Assembly (NCBI RefSeq): GCF_022664455.2
Contig: NZ_JAKRKC020000002.1
Location: forward strand, 186,001 to 250,000
DNA: 64,000 bases
DNA from: Actinomadura luzonensis
Lineage (GTDB): Bacteria > Actinomycetota > Actinomycetes > Streptosporangiales > Streptosporangiaceae
Direction: 5' to 3'
A program made the position numbers and the translations under genes. Each line of letters opens with the position of its first letter. The stretch's first letter is position 1. Of this stretch, positions 16,738 through 25,409 are shown piece after piece. The notes below the pieces were generated by a model that had not been told where the DNA came from, did no database searches, and was given only the letters and a program-made list of their open reading frames with translations.

Positions 16738-17274
16738 TCAGGAGTGGACGGCGCGGATCTCCGTCACAGTGAACGCGTCGACGATGTGCCGGTTCTGCAC
16801 CAGGAACCCCACCACTCCCGCCACCGCCTCCACGCCCAGGGCGGCTCTCACGCGCGCGCTCAGGAGGTAGACCAGGGGTGTCGAGGGTTGGGTCAGTGTG
16901 AGGCCGCGGTCGTGGCGGTGCGCGTCCTGCAGTGCCCTGATGGGGATCGGCCGCTCGGTGGTGAACCACGCCGCGACCTCCCATTGCGGATGCGCCGGAT
17001 CGGTGCCGGCGCAGGCGTGGTAGCAGGCGACGCAGCCATGGCCGGCATGCCGCCCGTGCGGGCAGGTCCATCGGGCGATGTCGGCCGGGCTCTGATGGTG
17101 GGCGCCCAGGACGGCCGCTTCGGTGACGCGGCGGCGCGTCGGGCGTGACCGCTGCTCCGGCGGAGAGGCGAAGTCGCTGCTGATGATCGGATCCCTTCCG
17201 GCTGCGTCCCACATGTCAGCGCCTGGATGGATGAGCCCAAGGCGCAGCTGCGGGGACAGGGCGAGGGTGCCCAT
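16738..17274 (-). CDS. Hypothetical protein with a Cys/His-rich motif
   Basis: A 178-residue protein I do not recognise. The central segment CPHGRHAGHGCVACYHAC has four cysteines and three histidines and could bind zinc. The C-terminal half (WEVAAWFTTERPIPIRAL to FTVTEIRAVHS) is regular and looks like an alpha/beta protein. Codon use resembles its neighbours from residue 60 onward; the first 60 residues are less convincing, so the real start may be internal. It lies between the chimera and an IS fragment and has no clear operon partner. Confidence 0.45.
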   Translation of the reverse strand: MGTLALSPQLRLGLIHPGADMWDAAGRDPIISSDFASPPEQRSRPTRRRVTEAAVLGAHHQSPADIARWTCPHGRHAGHGCVACYHACAGTDPAHPQWEVAAWFTTERPIPIRALQDAHRHDRGLTLTQPSTPLVYLLSARVRAALGVEAVAGVVGFLVQNRHIVDAFTVTEIRAVHS

Positions 17275-17617
17275 GCTCGATGTGTGACGAAAGAGTTCGA
17301 CACCTTCGCACCCGCACTCTATGTGAGGGTCGATGATCTGCTGAAGAGTGCGCCGGAATGGCGCCGTGGCGGCTGCGGGCGGGGATCGCGCCCCGGATCA
17401 GTGGCGCCGGGTTGGTGACGCCGGGTTGGAGACGCCGGCGGTGCTGAGGGTGCGGACGCTCGCTGGAAACCGCGCGGCGCAGCCGGTTGGCCGGGTGGGC
17501 CGAGTACGGCTACTGCGCCTCCCGTCCTCGATGTTTCTGGGGACTGCGCCTGCATCTGGTGTGCGCAGTGATACGGTCGCGCGTTCGAACGCGAGCCGGC
17601 GCGCATTTCTCAAGCCG

Positions 17618-17694
17618 CTGCGGCAGAGCACCGAGACGATCAATCAGACCTTCAAGGGCAGTTTGACCTGGAACGACACGGCGGCCGCACCCCT
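17618..17694 (+). pseudogene. Scrap of an IS4/IS5-type transposase
   Basis: The frame LRQSTETINQTFKG followed, after a one-base shift, by QFDLERHGGRT reproduces the segment near the catalytic Glu found in many actinobacterial IS5-like transposases (typically ...ESVNDTLKGQLDLERHGGRT). Only about 25 codons remain. The rest of 17281-17707 shows no gene; it has a short direct repeat of GACGCCGGGTTGG-like units near 17400-17440. Confidence 0.55.
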
Positions 17695-17707
17695 TGGACT
17701 CATCCGT

Positions 17708-18235
17708 CTAGAGAGTGACGGTGAGGCTCAGGGCTCCGCTGTCGGAGGTCAGGCCCTGGGGGGTGAGGCAGGCCAGCAGGTCCAGGGCGGGAAGGACCTT
17801 GGTCTGGACGACGGTGGCACCTTCGAACAGGCCGCCGACCACGGTGCCGACGCGTACCAGGACGGTCTGGCCGTCGGGCTTGATGTTGATGGCCAGGGTG
17901 CCCTCCACCACGCTCTGCTGCCCGGTGTTCCAGGTGTAGACGCTGCGGTCCGCGAACGAGGCAGTGGTGCAGCTGGCCGTGCCCGTGCCCGCCGCGGTGA
18001 AGGTGGCCCCCACGATCTGCGGATGGCTGGAGGAGACGCAGGGGGCCAGTGATCCCTGCGCGGTGAACGTCGTCGTGCGGGCGGTGTAGGTCAGGCCCGG
18101 GTCGTAGGTGCTGTACTGCGTCCCCGTAGGACACGTGACATCCACGACGGCGGCGTGCGCGGACGGGGCCGCGGTGACTGGGGCGAGCAGGCCGGCGACG
18201 AGCAGGGCCGCGGCGGCGATCGACCGAGATCTCAT
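17708..18235 (-). CDS. Secreted four-cysteine protein, family copy 4
   Basis: A 175-residue exported protein. The signal peptide ends near APSAHAAVVDV. Cysteines are in VTCPTG, APCVSSS, ASCTTAS and LACLTPQ. The shared core is WNTGQQSVVEG and GGLFEGATVVQ, and the end SGALSLTVTL parallels the other copies. I chose the ATG at 18235, with AGGAA upstream, because the signal peptide then begins MRSRSIAAAALL. It lies 31 nt after copy 5, so the two are probably one transcript. Function unknown. Confidence 0.8.
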   Translation of the reverse strand: MRSRSIAAAALLVAGLLAPVTAAPSAHAAVVDVTCPTGTQYSTYDPGLTYTARTTTFTAQGSLAPCVSSSHPQIVGATFTAAGTGTASCTTASFADRSVYTWNTGQQSVVEGTLAINIKPDGQTVLVRVGTVVGGLFEGATVVQTKVLPALDLLACLTPQGLTSDSGALSLTVTL

Positions 18236-18266
18236 GGCGTTCCTTCGCGCATTGCCGACCGGGCCG

Positions 18267-18794
18267 TCAGCCCGTGACGGTGAGTGAGGTGGGTCCGGAC
18301 GAGCTGTTGAGGCCGGTGGTGAGGCACGCGGCGAGGTCAAGCGTCACCTCGGCGGTGGTGCGGACGACGTCGCCACCGGCGAACTGGCCGCTGTCGACCT
18401 GGCCCACCGAGACGAACACGGTTTCTCCGGCGGGCTTGATGTTGACCGTCAGGTCGTAGGTGATGACGCTGTCGGGCCCGTCGTTCCAGTCGACCACCAT
18501 GGTGGCGTTGGGGAAGCTGGAGGTCAGGCAGCTGCCGGTGCCGCTGCCGTTGATGACGAAGGTGGCGTTGTTGAGGGCGGGGTCGGTGGCGGAGACGCAA
18601 CTGGCCAAGATCCCCTCGATGTGCAAACTGGTGGGCTGGGGAACGTAGGTCAGGCCGGGCGACCAGGTGACGGTCTGCGTGCCCAGCGGGCAGGCCACGA
18701 GCGTGGCCAGGCCGTGTGCAGGTAGGGCGGTCGTGGCGGAGGCGGCCACCAGGGTGATCGCGGCGGCCAGCGCGGCGAGCGAACGATGGATCAT
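18267..18794 (-). CDS. Secreted four-cysteine protein, family copy 5
   Basis: A 175-residue exported protein with signal peptide MIHRSLAALAAAITLVAASA. Cysteines occur in VACPLG, ASCVSAT, GSCLTSS and AACLTTG. The motif LTVNIKPAGETVFVSVG is nearly the same as LAINIKPDGQTVLVRVG in copy 4, so these two are sisters. GAGAGGAAC precedes the ATG. It is the first gene of the pair with copy 4. Secreted, disulfide-bonded and beta-rich by composition; role unknown. Confidence 0.8.
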   Translation of the reverse strand: MIHRSLAALAAAITLVAASATTALPAHGLATLVACPLGTQTVTWSPGLTYVPQPTSLHIEGILASCVSATDPALNNATFVINGSGTGSCLTSSFPNATMVVDWNDGPDSVITYDLTVNIKPAGETVFVSVGQVDSGQFAGGDVVRTTAEVTLDLAACLTTGLNSSSGPTSLTVTG

Positions 18795-19045
18795 GAACGT
18801 GTTCCTCTCGTCTCCCCCCGAAACCGGGCGCCGGCGCCGCCCCTGGCTGGTCGGAAGACCCACACTCCACCTACTGAGGGAGGGCGGGTAGAGCTTGCGC
18901 CGTCACACCAGTGTCACTTTTTGTGCTCATCCAATAACTTGACGTGGCTTCGCGTGCCCGGGCGACGGTTATGCCAGGGTTAGGCGGGTGGTCGCATGAT
19001 CTTGAAGTCACCGGATCGCGTCTCATCCCGACCACGAAGGATCGT

Positions 19046-20500
19046 ATGAAGAGTCACATCTTGCTCGCAGTCGTCTCGTCCCTGACCATCAGCTTGCTCC
19101 CGGGAGGCGTCGCCAGTGCCGGCACTGCTCCGCAGACGATCGTCTGGGCGGCATGCCCCGGGGACACGACCGCCGAATGCGGCACGCTGAAGGTGCCCGT
19201 CGACTGGGACACCCCCGGCGGCGCCACCGTCGACGTGGCGGTGGCCCGCCGCAAGGCCGCCGACCCGGCCGCCCGGGTCGGCTCCCTGGTCGTCAACCCC
19301 GGCGGGCCGGGCGGCTCCGGTGTCGACTTCGTGGTGCACGGCAGCGACTACTTCAGCGTCGAGCTGCGCGGCCGCTTCGACCTCGTCGGGTTCGACCCAC
19401 GTGGGGTAGGACGCAGCCACCCGGTGATCTGCTCGGCGGCACTGCTGCGGGAACGTCCACACCCCCTCATCGACAACCAGACGGACATGGACGCCTGGGT
19501 GTCGTTCAACCAGCGGCTGCGACAGGACTGCCGGGCCCGCACCGGACCGCTGTACGACCACGTGAGCTCGCTCGACGTCGCGCGTGACGTGGAAGCTCTC
19601 CGGGCGGCGCTGGGCGACGACCAGCTCACCTACTACGGCGTCTCACACGGCACCCTGATCGGCCAGGCCTACGCCGAGCGTTTTCCCGGCAAGGTCAGGG
19701 CGATCGCGCTCGACTCGAACTTCGACCACAGCGTGAACACCGCGAGCTACCTGAACACCACGGCCGCCCAGACGGCAGGGGCCTTCGACCGGTTCGTCGC
19801 CTGGTGTGCGGCGACAGCGTCGTGCGCGTTGCACGGCAGGGACATCCGGGCGTTCTGGAAGGGGCTTCTCGATCGGGCCGACCGCGGGGAGCTTCACCAG
19901 CCGGGCCTGCCGGACGTGGCGCTGGACGCCTACGAGCTGGTGGACACGGCGTTCGCCGGACTCTACAACCCCAACTGGGCGGAACTCGCCGAGACGCTGG
20001 CGGCCATCGACGCGGGAGGCCCGGGCCCGGCGGCGAGCGCCGCTAACGACGAGGAGGTGAAGGTCAGCACGCCGGTGTTCTGCCAGGACTTCCACCTGCC
20101 GGTCGCCGACTACGCGGAGTACGCCTCGCTCCTGCGCCGGCAGGAGCCGCTCGCCAGGGACATGAGGTACAGCCCGCCCGCGCTGGGCCGGATCGCCGGT
20201 TGCCTGGGCCGGCCCGCGCCTGTTCCCAACCCGCAGCACCGCCTGCGGGTGGACGCCACCCCGCCCATCCTGCTGGCCTCCTCGCTGCACGACCCCGCCA
20301 CCGGCTACCTGTGGACGCTCAGCACGGCCGAGCAGATCGGTGCCGAGGCGCGCGTGCTCACGTACGAGGGCTCGGGGCACGGCGTGTACGGCCGGAGCGC
20401 GTGCACCGCCGGCGCGATCTACCGGTACCTGATCTCGCAGTCGGTTCCGGCCGACGGGGTCCGCTGCCCGGAGGCGCCGCCCTCGGCCACGGTTCGATGA
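19046..20500 (+). CDS. Secreted alpha/beta hydrolase, tripeptidyl aminopeptidase (TAP) family
   Basis: A 484-residue exported hydrolase. After a signal peptide (MKSHILLAVVSSLTISLLPG), IVWAACPGD and ECGTLKVPVDWDTP are the usual start of TAP-family proteins. VNPGGPGGSG is the oxyanion-hole strand, YYGVSHGTLIGQ holds the nucleophile serine, LLASSLHDPATGY carries the acid, and YEGSGHGVYG the histidine. These enzymes remove tripeptides or hydrolyse esters outside the cell. The ATG at 19046 has AAGGA 5 nt upstream. It stands alone, divergent from the secreted gene pair at 18794. Confidence 0.9.
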   Translation: MKSHILLAVVSSLTISLLPGGVASAGTAPQTIVWAACPGDTTAECGTLKVPVDWDTPGGATVDVAVARRKAADPAARVGSLVVNPGGPGGSGVDFVVHGSDYFSVELRGRFDLVGFDPRGVGRSHPVICSAALLRERPHPLIDNQTDMDAWVSFNQRLRQDCRARTGPLYDHVSSLDVARDVEALRAALGDDQLTYYGVSHGTLIGQAYAERFPGKVRAIALDSNFDHSVNTASYLNTTAAQTAGAFDRFVAWCAATASCALHGRDIRAFWKGLLDRADRGELHQPGLPDVALDAYELVDTAFAGLYNPNWAELAETLAAIDAGGPGPAASAANDEEVKVSTPVFCQDFHLPVADYAEYASLLRRQEPLARDMRYSPPALGRIAGCLGRPAPVPNPQHRLRVDATPPILLASSLHDPATGYLWTLSTAEQIGAEARVLTYEGSGHGVYGRSACTAGAIYRYLISQSVPADGVRCPEAPPSATVR

Positions 20501-20656
20501 GCGGGCGCCTGCCTACATGGCTCGCCGGCCTTCAAGGCAAGTGGCTGACCAGCTCGCTCGCTTGGGAACCCCAGATGACGGGATGTGCTGGGCGGTCAGG
20601 CGGACCTGGCGTTCCTCGTGCGGGTCGCGTCGTGCGTGGTTGTGCGCGGCGGACCG

Positions 20657-21703
20657 TTACCCGGGGGAGGACGCCGGGCGGCGGGGCGTGCGGGCGGTGA
20701 GGCGTTCCCAGTTGCGGTGGGCGATGTCGGCCTTCTGCCCGTCGGTGAAGGGCGCGTCCTCCAGGAAGGAGCGGGCGGCACCGTTGCTGGTGTCGACATA
20801 GGGGAAACCGCCGGGCCGGAAACCGTAGGTGAAGGGGTAGTCGGTGGAGTACAGCATCCGGTCGGTGCCCATGACCTCGGCGGTCCAGCGCAGGTAGCGT
20901 GGGCTGTTGGTGCCGCTGCCGGCGACCCAGAAGTTCTGCCTGAAGTAGTCGGCGAGCGGCCGCTGCAGGCCGCCGGCCTGGGCGAAGAATCCGGCGTGGT
21001 CGAGGTAGAACATGACGACCTCGCCCCAGTGCCCGGCGATCACCTGGAGGTCGGGGAACCGGTCGAAGACGCCTGAGAAGATCATCCGCAGGTACTGGAT
21101 GCCCAGGTCGTAGTACCAGCCGATCGCCGCCCCGGCCAGCGCCGTGCCGATCGGGCCGATGCCGGAGTAGTAGGCGTCGATCACCGGCTTGACCGGCATC
21201 TGCGGGTGGAAGTGCAGTGGCACACCGAGCCGCTCGGCGGTGGCGTACAGCTCGTCGTTGTCGGGGTGGTCGGCCAGTTTGTCCCCGGTGCGGCCGTACA
21301 GCATGGCGCCGGGGAAGCCCAGCTCGCGCACCGCCCGCTCCAGCTCGGCGGCGGCCGCGGCCGGCGACTGGGTGGGGATCGCGGCGAACGCCTGGAAACG
21401 GTCGGGGCGCGAGGCGACGATCTCCGCGAGCTGGTCGTTGGCCTCGCGGGCCACCGTGATCGCCTCGGCCTCGGGCAGGTCCTGCACGCCGGGTGAGGAC
21501 AGGGACAGTACGGCGACGTCGATGCCCTGGTCGTCCATGTGGGCCAGCCGCTGCTCACCGGTCTCGCGCAGGCTCTTGGCGATCGGGCTGTCGCCGAAGC
21601 CGCGGGCGGGGATCCGCGGTGATCCGGCTCGCTGGTACGCCTCGTGGACGGCAGGTACGACGACGGTCTCTTCGACTCCGATGATCCGCAGACGGTCGGA
21701 CAT
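20657..21703 (-). CDS. Amidohydrolase of the ACMSD / hydroxybenzoate decarboxylase group
   Basis: A 348-residue TIM-barrel protein. An N-terminal Glu-containing strand (IIGVEETVVVPAVHEAY), LHFHPQMP, QVIAGHWGE and MLYSTDYPF supply Glu, His, His and Asp in the positions that bind metal in gamma-resorcylate and 2,3-dihydroxybenzoate decarboxylases. A non-oxidative aromatic decarboxylase or a related hydrolase is likely. It is divergent from a TetR gene, with operator-like repeats between, and is probably that regulator's target. Confidence 0.87.
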   Translation of the reverse strand: MSDRLRIIGVEETVVVPAVHEAYQRAGSPRIPARGFGDSPIAKSLRETGEQRLAHMDDQGIDVAVLSLSSPGVQDLPEAEAITVAREANDQLAEIVASRPDRFQAFAAIPTQSPAAAAAELERAVRELGFPGAMLYGRTGDKLADHPDNDELYATAERLGVPLHFHPQMPVKPVIDAYYSGIGPIGTALAGAAIGWYYDLGIQYLRMIFSGVFDRFPDLQVIAGHWGEVVMFYLDHAGFFAQAGGLQRPLADYFRQNFWVAGSGTNSPRYLRWTAEVMGTDRMLYSTDYPFTYGFRPGGFPYVDTSNGAARSFLEDAPFTDGQKADIAHRNWERLTARTPRRPASSPG

Positions 21704-21747
21704 GCTGACGCTCCCTCAGATAGCTGTTTCCGATGACAACGCCCGAA

Positions 21748-21831
21748 CGTTATCACCGATATTATCGATGTCAATAGAACGATGTTTACGGTGATACGAT
21801 CAGCGCTATGCGGTAGGCGTTATCATCGATA
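21748..21831. promoter_or_regulatory. Repeated operator between the amidohydrolase and tetR
   Basis: CGTTATCACCGATA (21748-21761) recurs as CGTTATCATCGATA (21818-21831), and ACGGTGATA (21788-21796) is the same core reversed. The last copy touches the GTG of the regulator at 21833, and TATCAT (21821-21826) could be its -10 box, giving a leaderless message. Autorepression and control of the divergent gene are the natural reading. Confidence 0.55.
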
Positions 21832-21832
21832 G

Positions 21833-22555
21833 GTGGCTGACCCGAACCCTGCAGGCATTGCTGCGGAGCCCAGCGTCACAGCGCGCGAGCAGACCCGCCG
21901 CCGGATCATCGACGTCGCGATCGACCTGCTGGAGCGCGGCGGCCGCGACGCGGTCACCACCCGCGCGGTCGCCGACGCCGCCGGGCTGCAACCACCGGCC
22001 CTGTACCGGCTGTTCAGCGACAAGGAGGGACTGCTCGACGCGGTGGCCGAACACGGCTTCGTCCGGTTCCTGGCCGCCAAGAACCTTGACCCGGACCCGC
22101 AGGACCCGATCAAGGAACTACGCGTCAGCTGGGATGCCGCGGTCGAGTTCGGACTCGCCAACCCCGCGCTGTACGCGCTGATGTACGCCGAGCCCGCCAG
22201 GTCCGCCGTCGCTTTCCGAGCCGGCCTCGCACACCTCATGGAGCGCATCCGCCGCCTGGCCCTCGCCGGCTTGCTGCGCGTCGAGGAGCACCTCGCGGCC
22301 CAGATCGTCCACGCCACCGCACGCGGCGCCGTCCTGACGTGGCTGTCCCTGCCCGAGCCCCAACGTGACCGCGCCCTCCTCCTCGCGCTGCGCGAAGCGA
22401 TGGTCACCGCAGTCACCACCCAGGAAGCGGCCGTGCAGGAGCCAGGCCCGGCCGGCGCCGCCCGAGCCCTGCGCGCCGCCCTGCCCGACCAGAACGTGCT
22501 CAGCCACGCCGAACAGCAGCTACTGACGGAATGGCTGGATCGCCTGTCCGCATAG
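21833..22555 (+). CDS. TetR/AcrR family regulator
   Basis: A 240-residue repressor-type protein. The N-terminal helix-turn-helix reads RRRIIDVAIDLLERGGRDAV and AVADAAGLQPPALYRLFSDK, the standard TetR DNA-binding domain. The remaining 180 residues are the helical ligand and dimer domain, ending LTEWLDRLSA. It starts with GTG, without ribosome binding site. Divergent from the ACMSD-type gene and preceded by three copies of an operator-like sequence, it likely controls that gene in response to an aromatic ligand; the ligand is inference. Confidence 0.87.
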   Translation: MADPNPAGIAAEPSVTAREQTRRRIIDVAIDLLERGGRDAVTTRAVADAAGLQPPALYRLFSDKEGLLDAVAEHGFVRFLAAKNLDPDPQDPIKELRVSWDAAVEFGLANPALYALMYAEPARSAVAFRAGLAHLMERIRRLALAGLLRVEEHLAAQIVHATARGAVLTWLSLPEPQRDRALLLALREAMVTAVTTQEAAVQEPGPAGAARALRAALPDQNVLSHAEQQLLTEWLDRLSA

Positions 22556-22719
22556 CGGCCCCTGCCGCGCGGGCCAACGGCGTGCGCGCCACCGGCCGGT
22601 ACGTCGTTCGAGCGGGTGATCCGCGGGTCCACCCGCTGAGCCGCGTGTGCCCGGCGTTACCGGGGGAGCGCGTACTCGGACGCGGAAGCGGGCGCCCGCC
22701 CCGGTGTGTACTGCTCGAG

Positions 22720-22737
22720 GTCCACCGGCCGGTGGAC
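22720..22737. repeat. 18-bp perfect palindrome upstream of a secreted-protein gene
   Basis: GTCCACCGGCCGGTGGAC reads the same on both strands and ends 29 nt before the ATG at 22767. It could be an operator or the stem of an mRNA hairpin. Confidence 0.5.
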
Positions 22738-22766
22738 CCCGGTCATCTCATCGGGGGGAACCTGAC

Positions 22767-23294
22767 ATGTCCGCATCACGAAAACTGCGGTACGCCGCCG
22801 CACTCGCCGCGACGGTAGCCGGGATCGGCGCCGCTGTCGCCTCGCCTGCCCATGCCGACGTCGTCTACAAGGAGCTGGAGTACCGGGGCAACAGCGCCCA
22901 TCTCGTCATGACCGCGTTCGGGAACGTCAACGGCGCCAGCGTGGCGCTGCGGCCGGACACCAACAGCAAGTTCGGCCAGTGGGCGCAGACGGCCACGGTG
23001 TCGTCGGGCGGCGGCCAGCCGGCCTTCATCTACACCCTGCGGGCCAGCCTGGAGAACGGCGGGCCCGCGCTCTGCCTGAACGCGAAGAACACGGTGGAGG
23101 TCACGGTCGCCGTCTGCGACAACTCCGACAACCAGAAGTGGTTCCACCCGACCGCGGTGGCCGGGCCCGGCGGCACGCTGCCCACCAAGAACGTCGCGAC
23201 GCTCCGCCACCTGGGACAGAGCGCCTCCTCGCAGGCGCCGCTGTCGTTGTTCCAGCAGATCGGCGTGCACTTCTGGGCCAAGCGCACCGCCTGA
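22767..23294 (+). CDS. Secreted protein with a ricin-type QxW-like motif
   Basis: A 175-residue exported protein. The signal peptide is typical and ends near ASPAHADVV. The mature part contains CLNAKNTVEVTVAVCDNSDN followed by QKW, resembling one leaf of a ricin-type beta-trefoil, where a Cys pair brackets the strand and QxW closes it. Only one such unit is evident, so carbohydrate binding is uncertain. GGGGGGAA precedes the ATG. A strong terminator follows, so it is a single-gene unit. Confidence 0.7.
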   Translation: MSASRKLRYAAALAATVAGIGAAVASPAHADVVYKELEYRGNSAHLVMTAFGNVNGASVALRPDTNSKFGQWAQTATVSSGGGQPAFIYTLRASLENGGPALCLNAKNTVEVTVAVCDNSDNQKWFHPTAVAGPGGTLPTKNVATLRHLGQSASSQAPLSLFQQIGVHFWAKRTA

Positions 23295-23308
23295 TCCCCA
23301 AGGTCTCG

Positions 23309-23345
23309 GCCGTCCCGCCCGCGCGGGGCGGCCGTTCTTCTGTTT
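23309..23345 (+). terminator. Rho-independent terminator after the secreted-protein gene
   Basis: GCCGTCCCGC (23309-23318) pairs with GCGGGGCGGC (23323-23332) over ten bases with one G-T wobble and a CCGC loop. CGTTCTTCTGTTT follows. It lies 15 nt past the stop codon at 23294. Confidence 0.75.
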
Positions 23346-23378
23346 GGCAGCTCCAGCTCGTACTCCGCGGCCGCGGAG

Positions 23379-23483
23379 CTCGTTGACGGTGGTCAGCGCG
23401 TATCCCGCTGAGCGGCCGGAGCTCCCGCGCCGAGATCGCCGTCTCAGCGGAAGGGCCGGGCCAGTGAGGACGTTCGCCGTCAC
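23379..23483 (-). other. Small frame related to the one at 25985 (possibly truncated)
   Basis: Reading from an ATG at 23483, the peptide begins MTANVLTGPALP and contains GRSAGYALTTVNELRGR. The 48-codon frame at 25985-26131 begins MTAETLDS and contains GRSAGHVLLTTVDELRDR. The likeness in position and sequence says the two share an origin. The frame here runs on without a sensible end into the antisense of the secreted-protein gene, so it is probably a remnant. It lies 27 nt downstream of the PQQ-type gene on the same strand. Confidence 0.4.
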
Positions 23484-23510
23484 CCGCCGGCGGGTGGGCG
23501 TGCCGAGCGC

Positions 23511-24818
23511 TCATCGCAGCGCGGTGATGCCGGTGCGGGTGCGCACGTAGATCATTCCGTTGGCGGGGAGGACGGGGAGGCCTTCCTCCGCGTAGTCCGC
23601 CCCCAGGTACTCGGTGAGCTCGTATTGACCGCCGACGATCTCCTCGCCGAGGTGCGACTCCCAGCCGAGCCGGCCGGTGAGCGCCTGGTAAGTGGCTAGG
23701 GTGCCGTCTCGTGCCGCCAGGTAGATCAGCCCGTCGGCCAGCACCGGCGAGCCCACCGGGAGCGCCGGCAGCTGGATCTTCCATGCCGGTGCGGCGGTGG
23801 CGATGTCCACGGCATACAGCATGGCGTCGAAGGTCGGCTCCGCCTCTGTTCGGACGGGGCCGCCCTGCACGGCGATGAAGAAGATGCGGCCGTCGGCGAC
23901 CGCGATGGCCCCGCTGATCTCTGACCGCCGGTGGGGATCGAGCTGAAACAACCAGCGCTGCTGACCTGTGGCCGGGTCGAGGCCGACCACCTCGGCGCTG
24001 GTCCACGGCTCGGGATGAAAGCCATCGTCGGAGTGCTCCCTGCGCACCGGCATCCAGACCAGGCCTTCGGCCACCGCGGGGTGTGCCTGGCCGAACAACA
24101 CCCAATCGCTTGGCCCCTCGTCGTCCTCGTCGTCCTCGTCGTTCCTGGCGGAGAGGATCTCTGTTCTCAGCGGACACTGACCGTCCTGGTCGTCGCCGAC
24201 CTCGAAGATCCCCGTTCCGGATCGCACGTCGAAGGCGACGACACCGCTGTGCGTGTGATGACCTTCGAAACCCAGAGCCGCGTACGCCGAGCCGGCGGCG
24301 GAAACGGCAGGATCAGCCTCGATCAGCCCGGTCCAACGTGTGCTGTGCCAGCGCGGCGTGAGCTCCGGCAGATCCAGCGCACGGACGCCGCCGTTCAGGT
24401 CGGCGAGCAACACAACGTCGCCCGCGATCGTGCAGCACCCGGCACCGCCCTTGATACGGCGCAGCAACGCGCCGGTCAACCGGTCACGGACGAAGACGCA
24501 GCCCTCGTAGTCGCGATCGGGAAGGAACAGCAGGTCGCCCCAGACCGCGGGCGCCGAGGTGAACACCGGGCCGAGGTAGTCCCACTCCTCGTCGAGCCCG
24601 TCGGCCCGCCAGCGGGGGGTGCCGTCCATGGCGTCGAAGGCGTGCAGGGCTCCCCGGACATCGACGGCGTAGAGCATGTCGTCCGCCAGCACCGGCGCGG
24701 CCAGGACCGCCGCCCCGGTTACCGCGCGCCACGCGACCGAAGGCCGGCCGGTCACGCCGCCGCCCGGATAGACACCGCTACGCCCCTCATCGCCGAACCC
24801 GGGCACCACAACGGTCAC
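23511..24818 (-). CDS. PQQ-type beta-propeller repeat protein
   Basis: A 435-residue protein built of repeats of the PQQ-enzyme type, each with a core like PVLADDMLYAVDVRGALHAF, GLIYLAARDGTLATYQALTG or GMIYVRTRTGITAL. About seven repeats fit a complete propeller. No signal peptide is visible, so it may be cytoplasmic. An acidic stretch (NDEDDEDDEG) lies in the middle. Such proteins are binding scaffolds rather than enzymes unless PQQ ligands are present, and I see none. Partners are unclear; the gene stands between intergenic regions. Confidence 0.75.
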   Translation of the reverse strand: MTVVVPGFGDEGRSGVYPGGGVTGRPSVAWRAVTGAAVLAAPVLADDMLYAVDVRGALHAFDAMDGTPRWRADGLDEEWDYLGPVFTSAPAVWGDLLFLPDRDYEGCVFVRDRLTGALLRRIKGGAGCCTIAGDVVLLADLNGGVRALDLPELTPRWHSTRWTGLIEADPAVSAAGSAYAALGFEGHHTHSGVVAFDVRSGTGIFEVGDDQDGQCPLRTEILSARNDEDDEDDEGPSDWVLFGQAHPAVAEGLVWMPVRREHSDDGFHPEPWTSAEVVGLDPATGQQRWLFQLDPHRRSEISGAIAVADGRIFFIAVQGGPVRTEAEPTFDAMLYAVDIATAAPAWKIQLPALPVGSPVLADGLIYLAARDGTLATYQALTGRLGWESHLGEEIVGGQYELTEYLGADYAEEGLPVLPANGMIYVRTRTGITALR

Positions 24819-25409
24819 CGTCGTCGCCTCCGCATCTCCGTCCCGCGGGCCCGATCGAGGGCTCTCCGGTGGTGTCTTCAGGCCACGTGAACGGCACCAG
24901 AAGGCATGTGCCGTCAGTGGATCTTAGAGGGTCCCGGCGGCGTCCCGCTCCCGCAGTCCGCGGCACGCCCCAACGCTGCCGCTCATCGAAGACGACCTCT
25001 TCCCAGGACAGTCATCAAGGCGGTCCAGGACATGGGAGCGCATCAGGCCGCCGCGCTCCTCGACGGCCGGTTCCCCCGCCCTGGACGTCACCCGGGATAC
25101 GATCCGCTTCCGGGCCTCGCGACCCCGCCCGCACCCTCAGCGAGAAACAGCGCCGCTGGGGACGAGCCGTGGACCACGCCCCATAGCGTTCCGGCACGTC
25201 ACACCAGCCCGAAGCGCGCCACATCGAGCCGGCCCAGCACCGATCTCACCAGGATCCGAACCCGGCCAGTGGCGCGGGTTGCGGGACGGACGGCGTCTGC
25301 TGGTCCTGCTCGAGCGGTTCCTGCGGGGGAACGCCGCGTCGTTGCCGGAGACGTCGCCCGCAGTAATTTGTTTGGATATCACCACAGCCCGCTGTCAGTA
25401 TGAGGGCCC
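24819..25409. other. Intergenic stretch without a recognisable gene
   Basis: Several frames are open here because of the base composition, but none has a plausible protein sequence, start site or repeat structure. The last 60 bases before 25410 are AT-richer and probably carry the promoter of the acetyltransferase gene. Confidence 0.5.

Noticed and set aside
23363-23378. The 16-bp palindrome CTCCGCGGCCGCGGAG as an operator.
   Set aside because: It lies inside the degenerate small frame and past a terminator, and such GC palindromes arise easily at this base composition.
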